A stretch of 64,000 nt of DNA from Hysterangium stoloniferum (taxonomy: Eukaryota; Basidiomycota; Agaricomycetes; Hysterangiales; Hysterangiaceae). The notes beneath the pieces were generated by a model. The model was not told the origin of the DNA, searched no databases, and saw only the letters and a program-made list of their open reading frames with translations. Location: positions 124,001-188,000 of the forward strand of contig WHVD01000152.1 of NCBI GenBank assembly GCA_015178975.1, written 5' to 3'. Numbering within the stretch: the stretch's first letter is position 1; each line of letters opens with the position of its first letter. Below are positions 32,624 to 45,589 of this stretch, piece by piece. A program made the position numbers and the translations under genes.

Positions 32624-34788
32624 TCAATCTAGTCGACCACCCGATTTTGAATTGACATAAACAGAACCGTATGATCTCTTAGAATCTTCATCCAACAGCC
32701 GTTTTATGCCCCAAAAGATGCCAATAGCCAAGCCGACGAATAACAAAACAGTCCGAATGGGGTGATTGTAGATGGCTGTTTGTATCCCAGAAATCCAGTT
32801 GTTAAATTGCTACATTCGTGCTTTTAATGGCCGTCACACAAGAAAAAGAAAATACTCACCCGCACAAATCGCTCTGCGATATTTTCCGAATGCTTCGCTT
32901 TCAATTTTCCATTTTGAACGCCTTCAACAGCCGCGGTGATGCTGTTCAGGTCGAGATCTATGCGGGACCCATCGGGGAACGAATCATAGTAGAGGAGACG
33001 CTGTTATTGCCAAGTAAGCCTAGGCATTAATTCCATCCATCCGGACATACGCTATGATCCACGACGACCACGGCAGGCTCAACATTCGCCTTGATTCCAT
33101 ATACACTCTTTAGCCAGCTGGCCCATTTGCCTCTGTCCATCCAAGCAAATACCACTTGCTTGTCCTCATACTTGTGTCCCTTATGCCATGCCTTGGCGGC
33201 TTCCCGCATACGCTCAATGTGAATAGGATCCCCCTCGCTAAGCGCTGCTAGAACAATTAGACGCTCGGGAGTACCTGTAGGTACTGGTGAAGAACCCATC
33301 ACTTTTGCAAAATTCTCGGCGGCAAGGGGTGTGCTAGAAGGGAGCGAGTGCTTGAGCAGCCAGTTCCATATGTTGTCTTGCGTAGAAGCTGATGAGAGTA
33401 CTAATTGATGGTCAGCTTCCAGAGAGTGATCTTTCAAAGAGACAAGAGCTGGGAGCGGCTGTGTTAAAGGCAGCGATACAGCTGATAAAAGGTCTGCGGA
33501 ATGTTGCATAGAAAATATTTTCGGGGACCCGTGGAGTGGCTGGGAGGCTTCTTCGACATTGTCCTAGAAATGGGCTTTAATTTTTTCCCCAAATATCAGG
33601 GAATAAAATGAGCACCCTAATATTCTCATCTAATTTGTCATGAATGAGCACATATACAACCTCATCCTGTTCGACAACAGATTTTAGATCAGGCAGAGTG
33701 ATCGTAGCCAGAGGTCTATAATCGGAACAATTTGTGATTTAAATTATCATTCTTGATAAACCGAAAAAAGGAGTCGTACGGTGCTAATGCCGCATCCACA
33801 AAAGCTTCCAGGGCTTCCAGAGTTCGACGGCCAGTATAATCATGAGTGCGTCCATGCTGATAGCTACAGGACATGTGTTAAAACCAATTCCTCAAAATCC
33901 AACGATCAACATACAAAAAGATAGTGGGATAGCCCTGAATTTTTTGCATCTTGCAAAGTACCTTATGATCATCACAATTAACCTCTGCAACTGTAACCTT
34001 TTCTTGCATCTGGAAGGCAAATTGTGCCCAGACTGGTAGGGTTGTATAATCTTAGATCGATATAAAAATAAATAAACGACTATCTTACTCGGAGCTAGCT
34101 TTTTGCAGTGTCCACACCATGGTGCGAAGAATTTCACGAAAGTAGGACCTTGGTCAATCGTTTCGGGGAATGTGCTATAGTCTAATGATAGAACTTGACC
34201 CTTGGGATTTGGGATAAATACTGGTTCCGATGGAGGTGGGGGTGGGGGTGGGGGCGGGGTCGAAGGTGATTTGCGTGCGTTTTCTTTGAGATACGACGCT
34301 AACAGGTCAAATTCGCGACTTTCCTGGAATTCTCCAATCTCCTTGCCGTCCTCGTATAATTTCAGCGAGGGATAGCCATTCACATCCTTAGCAGTGCAAA
34401 GATCTGGTATGATATGATGAAGGGACCTCTTTATAGGATAGAGAGGACAAACTAACCCCCTTGAACGACACAATTGACCCGAGCTAATGAGATGCCTGGA
34501 TCGTCTTGTGATGCGATATGATCAACGAGGCGCTCCCACGTTGGTGCAAAGTGTCTGCAATGAGGGCAAAATGGCGAGTAGAATTCGATAAACCTATATC
34601 AATTTGAACTTCATTCCGATGCGAGAGCTGGATCACTCATACCACCGCCCCTCAGGCTTTGTATCTGAGAAATCTGCATTGGTGAACTGACGAAGCTCAG
34701 CACTCTCAACCGGGAGAGATGTGGTGGCAATAAAGAGAGAAGAGAGAATGAGCGAATAGGGCAACGATGAGAATAACTTGTGTAGCAT
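32624..34788 (-). CDS. transmembrane protein disulfide isomerase (multi-thioredoxin)
   Basis: Starts MLHKLFSSLPYSLILSSLFI, a clear signal peptide, then LRQFTNADFSDTKPEGRW. The first thioredoxin domain has FCPHCRHF (CPHC active site). The second, after a proline spacer (nine Pro), has FFAPWCGHCKKLAP (CGHC) followed by the cis-Pro loop GYPTIFLY. The C-terminal half is a redox-inactive thioredoxin-like region (33027-33500), then a membrane helix (TVLLFVGLAIGIFWGI) and a short basic tail ending GGRLD. This fits the Eps1/TMX type of ER-membrane PDI that handles disulfides of membrane and secretory clients. It has several introns, with a stop at 32624-32626. It faces TAF7 across only 94 bp. Confidence 0.88.
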
Positions 34789-34882
34789 CGTAACGACTTC
34801 AAGGTAAAACGTAAGTAGTAAGTAATTTGGGCGCTAATTCTTACTTTCGTGTCTGCCTTCCTTTAAGTGCCAGCCAGAGGCT
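34789..34882. promoter_or_regulatory. 94-bp divergent promoter, PDI gene and TAF7
   Basis: The two start codons (34788 minus, 34883 plus) are 94 bp apart, so both 5' leaders and core promoters must share this interval or overlap the coding starts. No TATA box is obvious. Confidence 0.6.
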
Positions 34883-36674
34883 ATGGAAGAAGAGATCATT
34901 GATATCGATGGCGATCATGATGGTGACCACGATATAATAGATATCGAGAGTCCTATGCCTCTGAAAGATGGCTACAGTGCCGGTCCTTCAACGGTAGACT
35001 TGCCAGATACTCAAGAAACTATTGCATCTGTAGAACCGCCTCCTGCTCGACCGTCCAAGCCAATGACAGCCGCTGCTCAACTAGCTGCTTCATCCATGAC
35101 CACTCGACGGTCGAGCCGTAGTACTACCACACCGCCTTATGTTGAATCTTCAGATCGCGCTACCCGTAGTTCCACAATGCACCGGCCGCGGTTTCAACCT
35201 AAGTTGAAGCTTAAAGTCAGTGAAACGCAGGCTTCTGGGATGTCCTTTCTAGGTCCGTATGACCGGGAATTAGATTCGGATGATGAAGACCTTGCTTTTG
35301 AGGAACAATTTATCCTCAGGATGCCGGCTGGGGAGGACTGTGAGCGTCTTAGGGCCATGGTAGACAAGAGAGACATCTCGAAGGATGTTTGGTTTAAGTT
35401 TAAAGGTGAGTAGAACTCTCAGCCTCGCTTCCACGCTATTCGTTGAGGTCACCTCAAGTGCTGAGTTACATCTTTCAGATTCGCGAAGAGGCGTCTTCCA
35501 CATTGGGGATTCAACATATTCCTCGAAACTCGTAGACTTGCCTTGTATAATCGAATCACAGAAATCCCTCGACAACAAAAATATGTTCAAAGTCGCTGAT
35601 ATCTGCCAGGTAGGATCAAAGTGGTATCTTTGCTATATGCTAAGCTTTATGCTTCTTACCCTTATAGATGCTTGTCGTGGAGGATAAGATCAAAACCGAA
35701 GAGGATGTCCTTGCACACAAATCATTCAACATCGATGAGTTTATTTGGCCACACGGCCTTACCCCTCCATTACATTGGGTTCGCAAACGAAGGTTTAGAA
35801 AGCGTGTGAATCGAAGGGTATGTGGCATTACTACTATAGTAATGTGTATTCACTTTCCAAGTACCACCTAGACTATTGAAACTATTGAGCAAGAAGTTGA
35901 AAGACTGCTCGCAGAGGATGCCAAGTCCAGCAAAGTTACATATGGTATGCCTTTAGGGTAAATAAAAATATTAGGCGATGCTCAACCCGATTTTCCCTTA
36001 AACAGACGTACTTGATAATGTGAATCCTGACCTATCAGACTCGGAATTCATTGACCCCGAAGAACCAACCATGGAGGCAGATGTAGAGATGGATGGCGAA
36101 TTTGCTGTGCCAACATATCCAATGGAAGATGACGAAGAAGAAGAGGAGGAAGAGGAGGAGGAAGGTGATATTGACGAAGAGTTGGCCGCTGAGCTTGCTC
36201 GTGAGATGGGCGAAGAGGGTGATGAAGAAGGCAGCCAAAGTGACGCTAGCGATGAATCGTCAGAAGCAGGCGATGATGATGATGACGAAGATGAGGAGGT
36301 GGTACAAGCTAAGAAACTTCTTCTGGAGGAGATTCGCGATTTGGAAGTGGCTGTGGCAAGGAAGGAGACTGAGATTAGCACATCTGTTAATCCACTAATT
36401 AAGGTTCGTTTGCATGCTGTTCGCGACTTGAGGCATATGTTGAGTATTATATTATTTTTACTAGAAACGATTCGAAGATCAACTCAAGAAGATGCGTGCG
36501 GATTTGGAACAGAAGCAGGCTCAGCGTGAACAGCTGATTGAGGAGCAACGGCAGCAGAGGATGGGGAAGGAAGGCGGTCCATCTACTGTTGACGCTGTAG
36601 ATGCGGACGTTGAACAAGGGGTTGAGGAAGATGAAGACGCAGATATGGAGGAAGTGGTGGGGACGCCTGGATAG
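34883..36674 (+). CDS. TAF7: TFIID subunit TAF7
   Basis: Six exons (34883-35405, 35479-35609, 35668-35817, 35872-35944, 36006-36403, 36465-36674) give 494 residues. The TAFII55 domain is recognisable: EEQFILRMPAGEDCERLR, then DVWFKF, KLVDLPCIIESQKSLDNKNMFKVADICQ, and HGLTPPLHWVRKRRFRKRVNRR. N-terminal to it is a Ser/Thr/Pro-rich leader. C-terminal are a long acidic run (36125-36300, mostly E and D) and a coiled coil (LEEIRDLEVAVARKE, KRFEDQLKKMRADLEQKQAQREQL). TAF7 is a core TFIID component that contacts TAF1 and restrains its activity until pre-initiation complex assembly. All intron phases close correctly. Confidence 0.95.
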
Positions 36675-37259
36675 ACGAAGCTGGTGAGGTTTACCACGTG
36701 CAGTCATTAGCTGTTGCTCACAAACCATTTATTGCAACATAAAATGAAGAGAAATCAATCTATGTATTTGTTTAAATGCAGTACTCTGTTGTATTCCATT
36801 ATTCTAGCGTACCGTGGTAATACCGAGTTTGTATGTGGTTCCAAAGGTCTCTAAGATTGACATGTTTCCGGGATTTTGGCCTTGACCGAGGTCCTATCAT
36901 GTGTCTATCCGAAACAAATCCGGAATGATTGTCTTAGTTCCGAAAGCTGTTTCAATTTCCTTGGGTGTGCTTCCTACCCTTCTGCACCGGTTTTTGCTGT
37001 CGGCCATTTCGATGTGATTTTGGACGTGAGGATCCGTCATAGTCCCGCATTCGGAGCTCATGCAGGGTCAAGAACAAAGGCTCGCATTATTCCTTTCTTC
37101 CCACTATGTCATCCAGTGACAATGAGATGATGTATTTCGCTGACCATGTACACAGCGAGCGAAGCCCTGGTCAACGCTCGTCCATACCCAATTCATATTA
37201 GAATACGATGAGGTACCAGAACCTGATTTGTCACACATGAGTAAGCGCCTGGCTGTACT
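36675..37259. other. intergenic, 585 bp
   Basis: Between TAF7 and CGI121, both plus-strand. A 84-codon ORF at 36876-37130 has no recognisable domain and is not supported. Confidence 0.5.
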
Positions 37260-38025
37260 ATGGAGACGTTGACATATTCACACTTTCCCGACGGTGTCTC
37301 AGCTGTTCATATAGCATTGTTCACGAACATTTCCAATGCTGTTGAGCTGAGGAAACGACTTGTCAACGCTGCAAAACTCAAAGGTGAGGAAGGCGAACGT
37401 GAACGTGAAACCGTCAATTATGGTTTCGTCGATGCGAGGCTTGTCAGTCCTCGTTAGACAATCTCATTTGCTTTTACCAATCGTACCATCAGATCACCAG
37501 CAGACTGCACATACAAACAGCCGTATATCAAGCGATATTAGCTCATGTGCAAGGGACCATGGTCACCAAGACGTATCATTCGGAGATTCTGTGGGCACTC
37601 AGTCCTAGCCACAACGTGCGTAGGCAGATTGATGTTGTGGCAACCTAGATTTGATTTACCATCACCATATTTGTAGATATCAGAAGCCATCAAGCGATTT
37701 GGTGTTTCAGACTCCAGTCAAGCTCTCCTGGTCGTTCGCATCGGACCTCCCGCAATCACGAGTAAAATCTTTTCTGACAGTGTTAAACAAGTCGTCTCAG
37801 GCGACCTCACTGAGCTGTCTACACTAGCGTCATATACTGACTGGCCTCTCATTCGCAAGGTGGGTCTTATCAGTCCGATGATGAAACAACTAATCAGCCC
37901 CTCGACAGGTTTACAAATTTAGTGCGATATTCCCTCTTGAGGGGTCGAAGTCCGAGGTTGCAGAGCATGCGAGTATAGATCAGCTTGTAGTTAGTTCAGT
38001 GGCAATGAAAAGCGTTTCGGCGTGA
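37260..38025 (+). CDS. CGI121: EKC/KEOPS complex subunit CGI121
   Basis: Four exons (37260-37442, 37493-37615, 37677-37859, 37909-38025), 201 residues. N-terminus METLTYSHFPDGVSAVHIALFTN; middle LHIQTAVYQAILAHVQG and MVTKTYHSEILWALSPSHNISEAIKRFGV; end YTDWPLIRKVYKFSAIF and VAMKSVSA. This is the Cgi121/TPRKB fold. The protein binds the Bud32 kinase and helps recruit tRNA to KEOPS, which makes the t6A37 modification and affects telomeres. Length and the ILWALS and W-PLI motifs match the family. All introns are GT-AG, 50-62 nt. Confidence 0.95.
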
Positions 38026-38262
38026 AAATCGCGACAACGTACTCGTGCGTTGAAAGTTCGATCTACTATATTAGCGGCAATTTCGGCCGAAAAATGTTTC
38101 AAATCATGTAATGACAAGAATATATACTTTATACTAGTGGTGTCCAGGAATTACTACCATAACACCTGCTCTTAATTTTATGGCAGGGATACTCAAAGGG
38201 GAGGTATTCTGTAAAATATTTGCAAGACTTCTCCGATATCAATTTAGATATTTAGTCATACT

Positions 38263-39293
38263 CTATTGATTTTTCTTCTCTGCTCCTACACCTTTCTCCA
38301 TTCTCCCGATACCAGGGCTTTGAATACTCGCCAACGAATAAATCCCCAACAACAGGATAGGGACCAATAATCCAAAGGCAACGAGTAACGCCGTAATTAA
38401 GCCCGGAGTTAAGAACTGATAACGCGCAAATAACGGCCCACTTGGAAGAGTAGTATTGAGAGGATCAGCGGCAAAGTCAGATTCGCCTGAGACGACAAAG
38501 GCGCTGCCGTCTTCAGATTCGGGAGTGAAAGGTCGGGATGCAGTGTATATGACGAGGTAGGACTGGAAAACAGGTGAGATGCTATCCATCCATGAGGAAA
38601 GACGCTGTGCTATTCGAGGAAATTCAATGTATATTCAACATATAGTAAGTAGTCTGAGGTACCTGAATCGTTCATCTCGATTTGCCTCTGAAGGCTAGTA
38701 CGTGTGTCTCCCAAACTCGGCATGGCGACGCCGATAACATGCTTGGCGTTTGAATCGAATGAAACCAGCTTTCCTAGGGGTAGCTCTCTCCTATCGGAAT
38801 AACACCGTTCGCTAAGAGTGTTCTTGAAGTCTTCGAGGGCATTACTTCCGTCAAAAGGCAGATTGGGTATTTGGAGAGATGAAGCTGAGGATTTTAGGCG
38901 TGATGATATGTATGAAGTTGAAGGTAGTACACGGAGGTCTGTGGCATGGAGCTGTGTCATGCGTAAGAGAGCGTTGGTACACGGAAGACAGAAGTGAAAC
39001 TAACCCCCGGTTGATCAGCGACTATGACTGCATCAAATTGACACAATGAATCCCCTTCTAATAATTTATCGAACAACTGGGTTGCACTTAGGAAAGGCTT
39101 TGAAGTACGAGCAAGTGCATTGAGTTTAGTCGAGCTGCGGTTGGGAATGAAATTAACAGGTGAATATAAACAAAGCTAGAGCTTACGACTGTGTTCCCCA
39201 TGCAACAAAAGGTACAGAATCTGATGGTGCTGTTGAGAAGAGGGGAAGAAGGGAGGTCAACAGAAAGGTCCATGACCATAAGTGTAAGGTCAT
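38263..39293 (-). CDS. BIG1: BIG1-like ER protein / V-ATPase assembly factor
   Basis: Four exons (39187-39293, 39005-39134, 38663-38951, 38263-38609), 290 residues. Signal peptide MTLHLWSWTFLLTSLLPLFST, then VPFVAWGTQSS, FDAVIVADQPGLHATDL, and a single C-terminal transmembrane helix (LITALLVAFGLLVPILLLGIYSL) with a short basic cytosolic tail. This layout is that of fungal Big1, an ER type I membrane protein needed for beta-1,6-glucan and cell-wall formation and related to the Ac45/Voa1 V-ATPase accessory fold. Overall sequence similarity in this family is low, so the call rests on the VPF-AW start, the VADQPGLH motif, topology and length. Confidence 0.82.
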
Positions 39294-39498
39294 TGTTAGT
39301 GGCAGATGTGTCACGCTGTCACAGCTTTCACATGAATACACGCATCAGGTGCATGCGCCGATTCCCCGAAAACAATCCCACCAGATATCAAGTTGTATTT
39401 TGCTTACATGATAATTTTGGCGCCTAACGTCCACCTGGAAAATCATTTCCTTGAGAGGCTTGGACCAGGGCTTAAGTCGGGCTTTACACCTCGTCAAA

Positions 39499-42336
39499 AT
39501 GGAGCGACAAAACATATCTAGAGGTGCCTTGCTTGCCTCCAATCTTCCTCAACTCCAGAATCTCATCAAACGCGACCCACTTGCCTATCGAGAGGAGTTC
39601 CTACAACAATGGAATCATTATGAAAGTATACGCAAGATATTCGAGATAAATCCGGACGAACAAGCCCATCACTTCCGGCAACTTGTGTCTTTCTTGTCCC
39701 AGGTGCGTTGTCCAAGCTGGTGTTTTATTGAATGCTGAGATTTGTAGGTCGCACAATGCTACCCTAAAGAAACAGCCGATTTTCCCAGCCACATTTCGAC
39801 CTTGCTACTAGAGAGTTACTCGAGTCTTAGCCCAGACACTAGAAAGACTCTTATCCAAAATCTTGTTATGTTGAGAAATAAAAATGTTATCACCTCCATT
39901 GAGTATGTTCTTCCACCTTACATTAACTTGCGCACTCATACCAATTTATAGGTTACTCAAGACCCTATTCCCTCTTTTGCCTCGCACCACATCGTCCGCT
40001 TTGCGCACGTTTATTCGCAAAACTATCTTATCTGATATCCGCACAGCAAATTTGAAAGCTAAAAACCATAAGCTTAACCGAGCCGTGCAAGCCATGTTAT
40101 TCAGCATGATTGAACGTGGAATGGACGGAGAAGTCCTGGGAGATAAAGGAAAACTTAGAGCCCCTCCTGCTGCTAACAATGCGACAAAGCAGAGTGGAGA
40201 CGAAGCCATGTGGGCTGTTGTATTAGCGAAGGAGTTGTGGAAGAAGGGTATTTGGTGGGCATCGCTCTTCACTTAATCTCATGGGGAAAAACTATATAGG
40301 CATTGTAGGAACGATTCAAAGACGGTTTCTATTGTCGCGCTTGGTTGCTTCCACCCTTTTGCGAAAGTGCAAAGCGCAGCATTACACTTTTTCCTTGGTT
40401 CTGATGACGAAGATGAGCAGGAGAGCGAAGATGAAGAAGTGAGTGCTGAACTTTTCCATGTTCAGTTTACTGGATATTGCTGATCATGATATATATATAT
40501 TAGGGGCCTGATGTCAAGGGTCTTCAACACCGAAGAGAGATCAACAAAAAGACTCGTAGCGGTGATAAAAAATTGATGAAATCAATGAAGGCAGCCGCTA
40601 AGGCGAGAATTATTCATCCATCCATTACAATGATATCTGGCAATTGACATGATTGATCCTTAGAAACGGAAAGAAAAACGTAATGCTGAGACTAAAACAC
40701 CTAATTTCCCCGCTCTCCAGTTATTGAATGACCCACAATCTTTTGGCGAAAAACTATACGACAATCTAAACCGCTACGGTGGGGCATTACGCACTTCAAA
40801 AAAAAGAATGGGAAACCCAGCTAACATGACTAATATAGATAAGCGATTCTCCTTAGATCACAAAATTCTTCTTATGCAGCTGCTCAGTCGGATAATGGGT
40901 GCACATAAGCTGTGTATTCTCGGCTTTTATACTTACATCGTCAAGCGAGTTGTTTTATTATCACTCAGAGTAGCCTATTAAGCTTCATCTAATACAGATA
41001 CCTCGCTTACCACCAACTTCACATACCCGCTATTCTAGTATCTCTTGCTCAATCTGTACATTCCCTGACTCCACCCGATGTCCTTATGCCCGTGGTGCGC
41101 AAGCTTGCCGCAGAGTTTGTTCATCCAGGTGTTGGCCCTGAGGTCATTGCGGCGGGTATCAATGGCATCCGTGAAGTTTGCCGGCGCCAGCCATGGTGCA
41201 TGGAAGAAGATTTACTAAGCGATTTAGTAGAGTATAGAAAAAGTAGAGACAAAGGAGTGGTTACAGCGTCAAGGGGATTGCTACAGTTATATCGCGAAGT
41301 TAATCCAGGGATGTTGAAGAAGAGGGAGAGAGTGTGTTATTTTATTTATAAAGGTTCTTGATACTGATTGGCTTCGAATTCAGGGTAAGGAGGCAAGCAT
41401 GGCAAAGAAAAGTATTGAACCATTGCCGTTTGGACATGTTACGGACACTGTGGCCAACATTGAAGGTTTAGAGGTGCGTACTTACTATCGGCAATTGCTG
41501 AACGTTATTCACTCTGTTCGTAGTTGCTCGAGGACCATCTGGAAAAAATGCGCACGGAAGGTGGCGAGGGAGTGAACGAGGAGGACGAAGAAGCCGCATG
41601 GGAGGGTTGGGAAGTTGCTTCAGACTCCTCGAACTCAGACTCAGAGTCGGATGGATGGATCAATGTTGAATCGGACGGTGATGACCTGGAGATCACCGAT
41701 AGCGAGGACGAATCACCCAAGAAAGGAAATAGAAAGAATAGCGCAAAGGACGATGCTACAGATGATGAAAAGGATGGCTCCAAACTAACAGCCGCTGAGG
41801 AGATCACTCGTGTATCAACATTAGCCACGACCAAGGTTAGTGTCTCCCTTTGTTCAATCGAATGTTCTCTCATCTTCCTGCAAAAGATCCTAACACCCGC
41901 TGATTTTGCCTTGCTCAATGATCTACGCATCAAAGCTGCCACCGAGGCAGTTCAAGCCGGCGGTGGTTCGTCTACAAAACGGAAACTTGCGGCGCTTGAG
42001 GCGAATAGAAAGCTCATGAACAAGGATGCAGGGACAATGAGCGAGACCTTTGTATCTGAGGGAGATATCCTAGGGCCACGCAAAAAGACCAAGATGGATT
42101 ACGAGGAGCGGATGGCATCGATTCAGAAAGGAAGAGAAGGAAGAGAAAAGTTCGGTTCGGCGCGGGGGAAGAAGAAGAAAGAGACACCGAGCAGCTCGAC
42201 AAATCGCGAGAAGGCGAGGAACAAACCGATCATGATGATAATGGCCAGTGGTGCAGTCAGGGGAAAAAAGAAAGCATCACTGAGAGATAAACAGAAGAAA
42301 TTAAGAGCTCATCTCGACAGAGCAAAGAAGAGCTAA
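39499..42336 (+). CDS. SDA1: SDA1, 60S ribosome biogenesis protein
   Basis: Ten exons (39499-39702, 39748-39902, 39952-40254, 40309-40438, 40504-40602, 40664-40944, 40998-41331, 41384-41473, 41524-41835, 41887-42336), 785 residues. Conserved blocks: [59 protein letters not shown], then [60 protein letters not shown], and a C-terminal SDA1 domain ([55 protein letters not shown]). It acts in nucleolar pre-60S maturation and export. Introns 5 and 6 must use GC donors (40603, 40945) to keep the conserved frame. The long acidic stretch at 41575-41780 is normal for the family. Confidence 0.95.
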
Positions 42337-42540
42337 TTTCAGCATAGGGTTGCCCGGTTGCGTAGAAGTGCTAACTATTGAGCCTAATATTTTGTTATTC
42401 TATCTCAGGAATATTAGGAAAAGCACATGTCAGCCGATTTGGATCTGTGACTGTCACTTACCCCACCTTTAATTCAATTGTCCCTCATTTCTATTAATTA
42501 CTTACTGGGTTAAGCAGTGTGCACTCATACAGTCACTACC

Positions 42541-45342
42541 ATGACCTCGAGTTGGCTGGCCATTGCTCAGTCGATTAGCTCTACAGCGTCGGTCTTGACA
42601 CATTTCAGTTTTGGAGCTGCCAAAGCCTTCACCAAGTTTGGTGTAAGTTGTGAATGATTATCACGTGCAAACCTACTAATGACCTTCGCACAACATAACT
42701 TCAGTTTGCTATTGCTCGTAATATCATAAATGTCGCACCGATACCCTTATTATCAACATCTCTAGACCACTTAGAAAATATCAGCCTTTTACCAATACTT
42801 TTGGGGGAGTCTATTGCATCTACATCTTTAAACGCAGCATCGTCAGTAATTTTCCGCCTTCTTGAGTCTGGCGCGACCGATTCCGAAGCATCATTCTCGT
42901 TGGCATCCTTTGTCACTATAGCTCGCAATGAATTGGCAGAGTTAGGAGGTCTAAGCGTCTTGGAAATTTCTCGAGCCGTCGCTGCATGGGCAGCCATACA
43001 AGGATTTACCAAAGAGTGGAGCGAAGCACGCTGGCTGAAGCACACGACAGAGCTCACCAGTGATGATTTCAAACCTCCAGTTAGGGCCCCATCGGGGAGA
43101 TTTGGTCGTCGTGAGCGTGCCATCAGTCGAGTGAGCGTGACGGAAGACTCCATCTCCCCGATCCCCCCGGGACGACTTAGCCAAGTCGTCTCAGCCGACA
43201 TAGGAGAGAAAACTGCGATTTCGGATGACGTGCCGTCTTCAATACCGCGATTGGCTACCACACAATCTTTCCCTGCACGTTCCAATTACGAGACCTGGAA
43301 TAATGTCACAAGGCTATCAAAACTTGTTCTAGCAGGCTATGGCGGCGTTGGGCTGCTTTTCTTTGGGGCTCCTTTACATCCAGATGAGATTGTCTCGGCC
43401 AGTTCCAAACAGGACATCAAACAGTCAGAGGAAGATATTCTCGTGCATGCGGTAGAAGATGCAGAAACCGAAGCGTTATCCTCTTCCCAACCGCATATTT
43501 CCTTCCCAACCCAGAACATACCCAGCGCTCCCCCAACCTGTGCCTCTGCGTATTCTTGGTGGAACGTTCTTTTAGGAAAACATGACCGCGATATTTTTGA
43601 GGGGTTTGCATTTAGAGTATCCAAGGACTTGGACGGGGAGCATATGCGTTATGGCACCAATTCTCAATCTATTCCTTCATCGCCTATCAGCACAATGAGT
43701 ATGCATTTCCCTTCCTCGCCAACTCAAGAGAAAAGTCCTTTTGAAAGTCAGGGGATCCCTAGTACACAGCAAAAACCTTCCAAAAGATCGCAGTCAAAGC
43801 CGTCGACAACTTTTATAGGCGATATGCGTCATATGCCTCGTTTTTGGGTCCTTACGGATCATGTGAGGCGGCAAGTGGTCCTTGTTGTCAGAGGTATGTC
43901 AGTAATTGCTCAAAAGGTAGTTTTTTTCTTTATGCCTTTTCTCGTCCCAGGAACTATGTCGTTTAACGAGCTCGCAGCTGTAAGTGACATACAATTTTAT
44001 TTTACTCGTTTAACCCTTCTTCCAAACTCATAAGGATCTTACCTGTGAACCGACGTCGTTCGTTCCTGCCACTTCGTCTTCTGCTGCGGCGTCGCAGCCT
44101 ACAGATGACTTATGTGAGCCGCCGCAGACAGAGACAGAGAATATACCCACAAACTCCACAAAAAATGATTCAGGATCTGCACTCAATAATGAAGTGAAAC
44201 CAACGTCATCTACCGCAGGAGCCAACGGCCCCCCCAGCATTGTCCGATATCGTCCTTCCGTATTTTTCGAAAAAGAGGAAGATGGGCCTCCATATAAAGT
44301 CCATAGCGGAATCCTTCAATTAGCACGTGCCATGGGGAGCAAGGGGAGACCAGTGCATGATGTTATTTCTGCAGCATTATCAAATAATAGCCATTATGGT
44401 AAGCCTATTCCAACGTCTTCACTAACAGCACTCAGGGATAAGTTGCTTTGTAGAGCTTGTGTTATGTGGACACTCACTTGGTGCCGGGGTGGCGACGTTA
44501 CTTGCTTTGGTAGAGCCTAAAACACTTATATCTCACTGTACGACAACCGAGTGACATTTTTTGTTGTTTGTTAGATGTGGGCTGATCCGACAACTTGTCG
44601 CACGGTGCCTTCGAGTGGACTTTCTCCAAACCGTCGTGTATCAGTTTATTGTTTTGCTCCCCCGTATGTGATTTCTTTCTTTCTTTTTACCAACTTGCAA
44701 TTTTCTGAGGGACTAATGACACATGTTAATAAATAGTTGTGTGACCTCGCCATCACTCTCCCGACTGTGCAGAAATCTTATCACATCTCTTGTTTACTCA
44801 TTCGATTGCGTTTCGCGTCTCTCCTTGGGATCAATGCGCGATCTTAATAAGGCCGTTTTCTGGCTGTGCGAAGGCAAGGGGGAGGCGAGTACGGTGCGCT
44901 TATTGCGACGGGCCCTACAGGGGAAGATAGGTTTCGGTGAGCTTGTAGGCAATAACGAAGACGAGAAAAAATGGGTATGATCACCTTTAGCCTTCCATAA
45001 ATTTTCAAGAAACTCACCGCGCGACAGTTCATCGCCGTTCGTAAGACCTTGGAGGCCAATATGTATTTTTCGAATTTATTCCCCCCTGGTAAAGTGTGGT
45101 GGGCGTTGCGGAATGATGCATTACATCCTTCCCACCAGAGGACTGTTGTCAGTGATAGTTCTAGTCATGTTCGTCTGTTCGAAGTCCACAAGGTGGAACG
45201 TGTTTTCCATCAGATCGAGTTCAAGGGGGATATGCTTAGGTGAGATTTCAATATATCGCACTGGGAAAGTGTTGAATTTCTTTGCAGTTCACACTTGCCA
45301 CATCAGTATGACCGTGCACTCAGCGAGCTTGGATTTCAATAA
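42541..45342 (+). CDS. class-3 lipase, sn1-diacylglycerol lipase type
   Basis: Nine exons (42541-42642, 42705-43893, 43951-43979, 44035-44398, 44454-44509, 44575-44663, 44737-44974, 45028-45239, 45288-45342), 777 residues. The catalytic serine lies in LVLCGHSLGAGVATLLAL, formed only after splicing exons 4 and 5. Upstream is the FWVLTDHVRRQVVLVVRGTMSFNE strand with the G-T-S oxyanion region. Downstream CVTSPSLSRLCRNLITSLV and DCVSRLSLGSMRDL supply the Asp segment, and the final His probably lies in the C-terminal exons. The long N-terminal region is poorly conserved. It probably releases fatty acid from sn-1 of diacylglycerol at membranes. Exon 3 is only 29 nt. Confidence 0.88.
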
Positions 45343-45589
45343 TTAAGATTGCCCCGTTTCGTGGTAGGCAACGCATCTTGTATATCTAGCCATTACATTA
45401 TATACCTAATTTATGTTGTACCTCATATTTTCTATATATGGCTTCATAATCAGATGTCTTGTTTGGACGCTGTCTAACCTCCAACCTCCCCACATTCTGC
45501 TTCTGGCGCATGGTTTCTTGAAGATCGAAATTTAGATATGGGTGCTACAACAGTATCTGTGAACCGAGAGATATGACAGGACAAGGGGG
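45343..45589. other. convergent intergenic region
   Basis: 247 bp between the lipase stop and the SPT4 stop. It holds both 3' ends. No gene is seen. Confidence 0.5.

Noticed and set aside
35998..36381. Serine-rich minus-strand ORF
   Set aside because: Antisense of the acidic GAA/GAT-rich exon of TAF7.
36876..37130. 84-codon plus-strand ORF
   Set aside because: No domain or composition signal. It lies in the TAF7-CGI121 spacer and is probably CGI121 promoter sequence.
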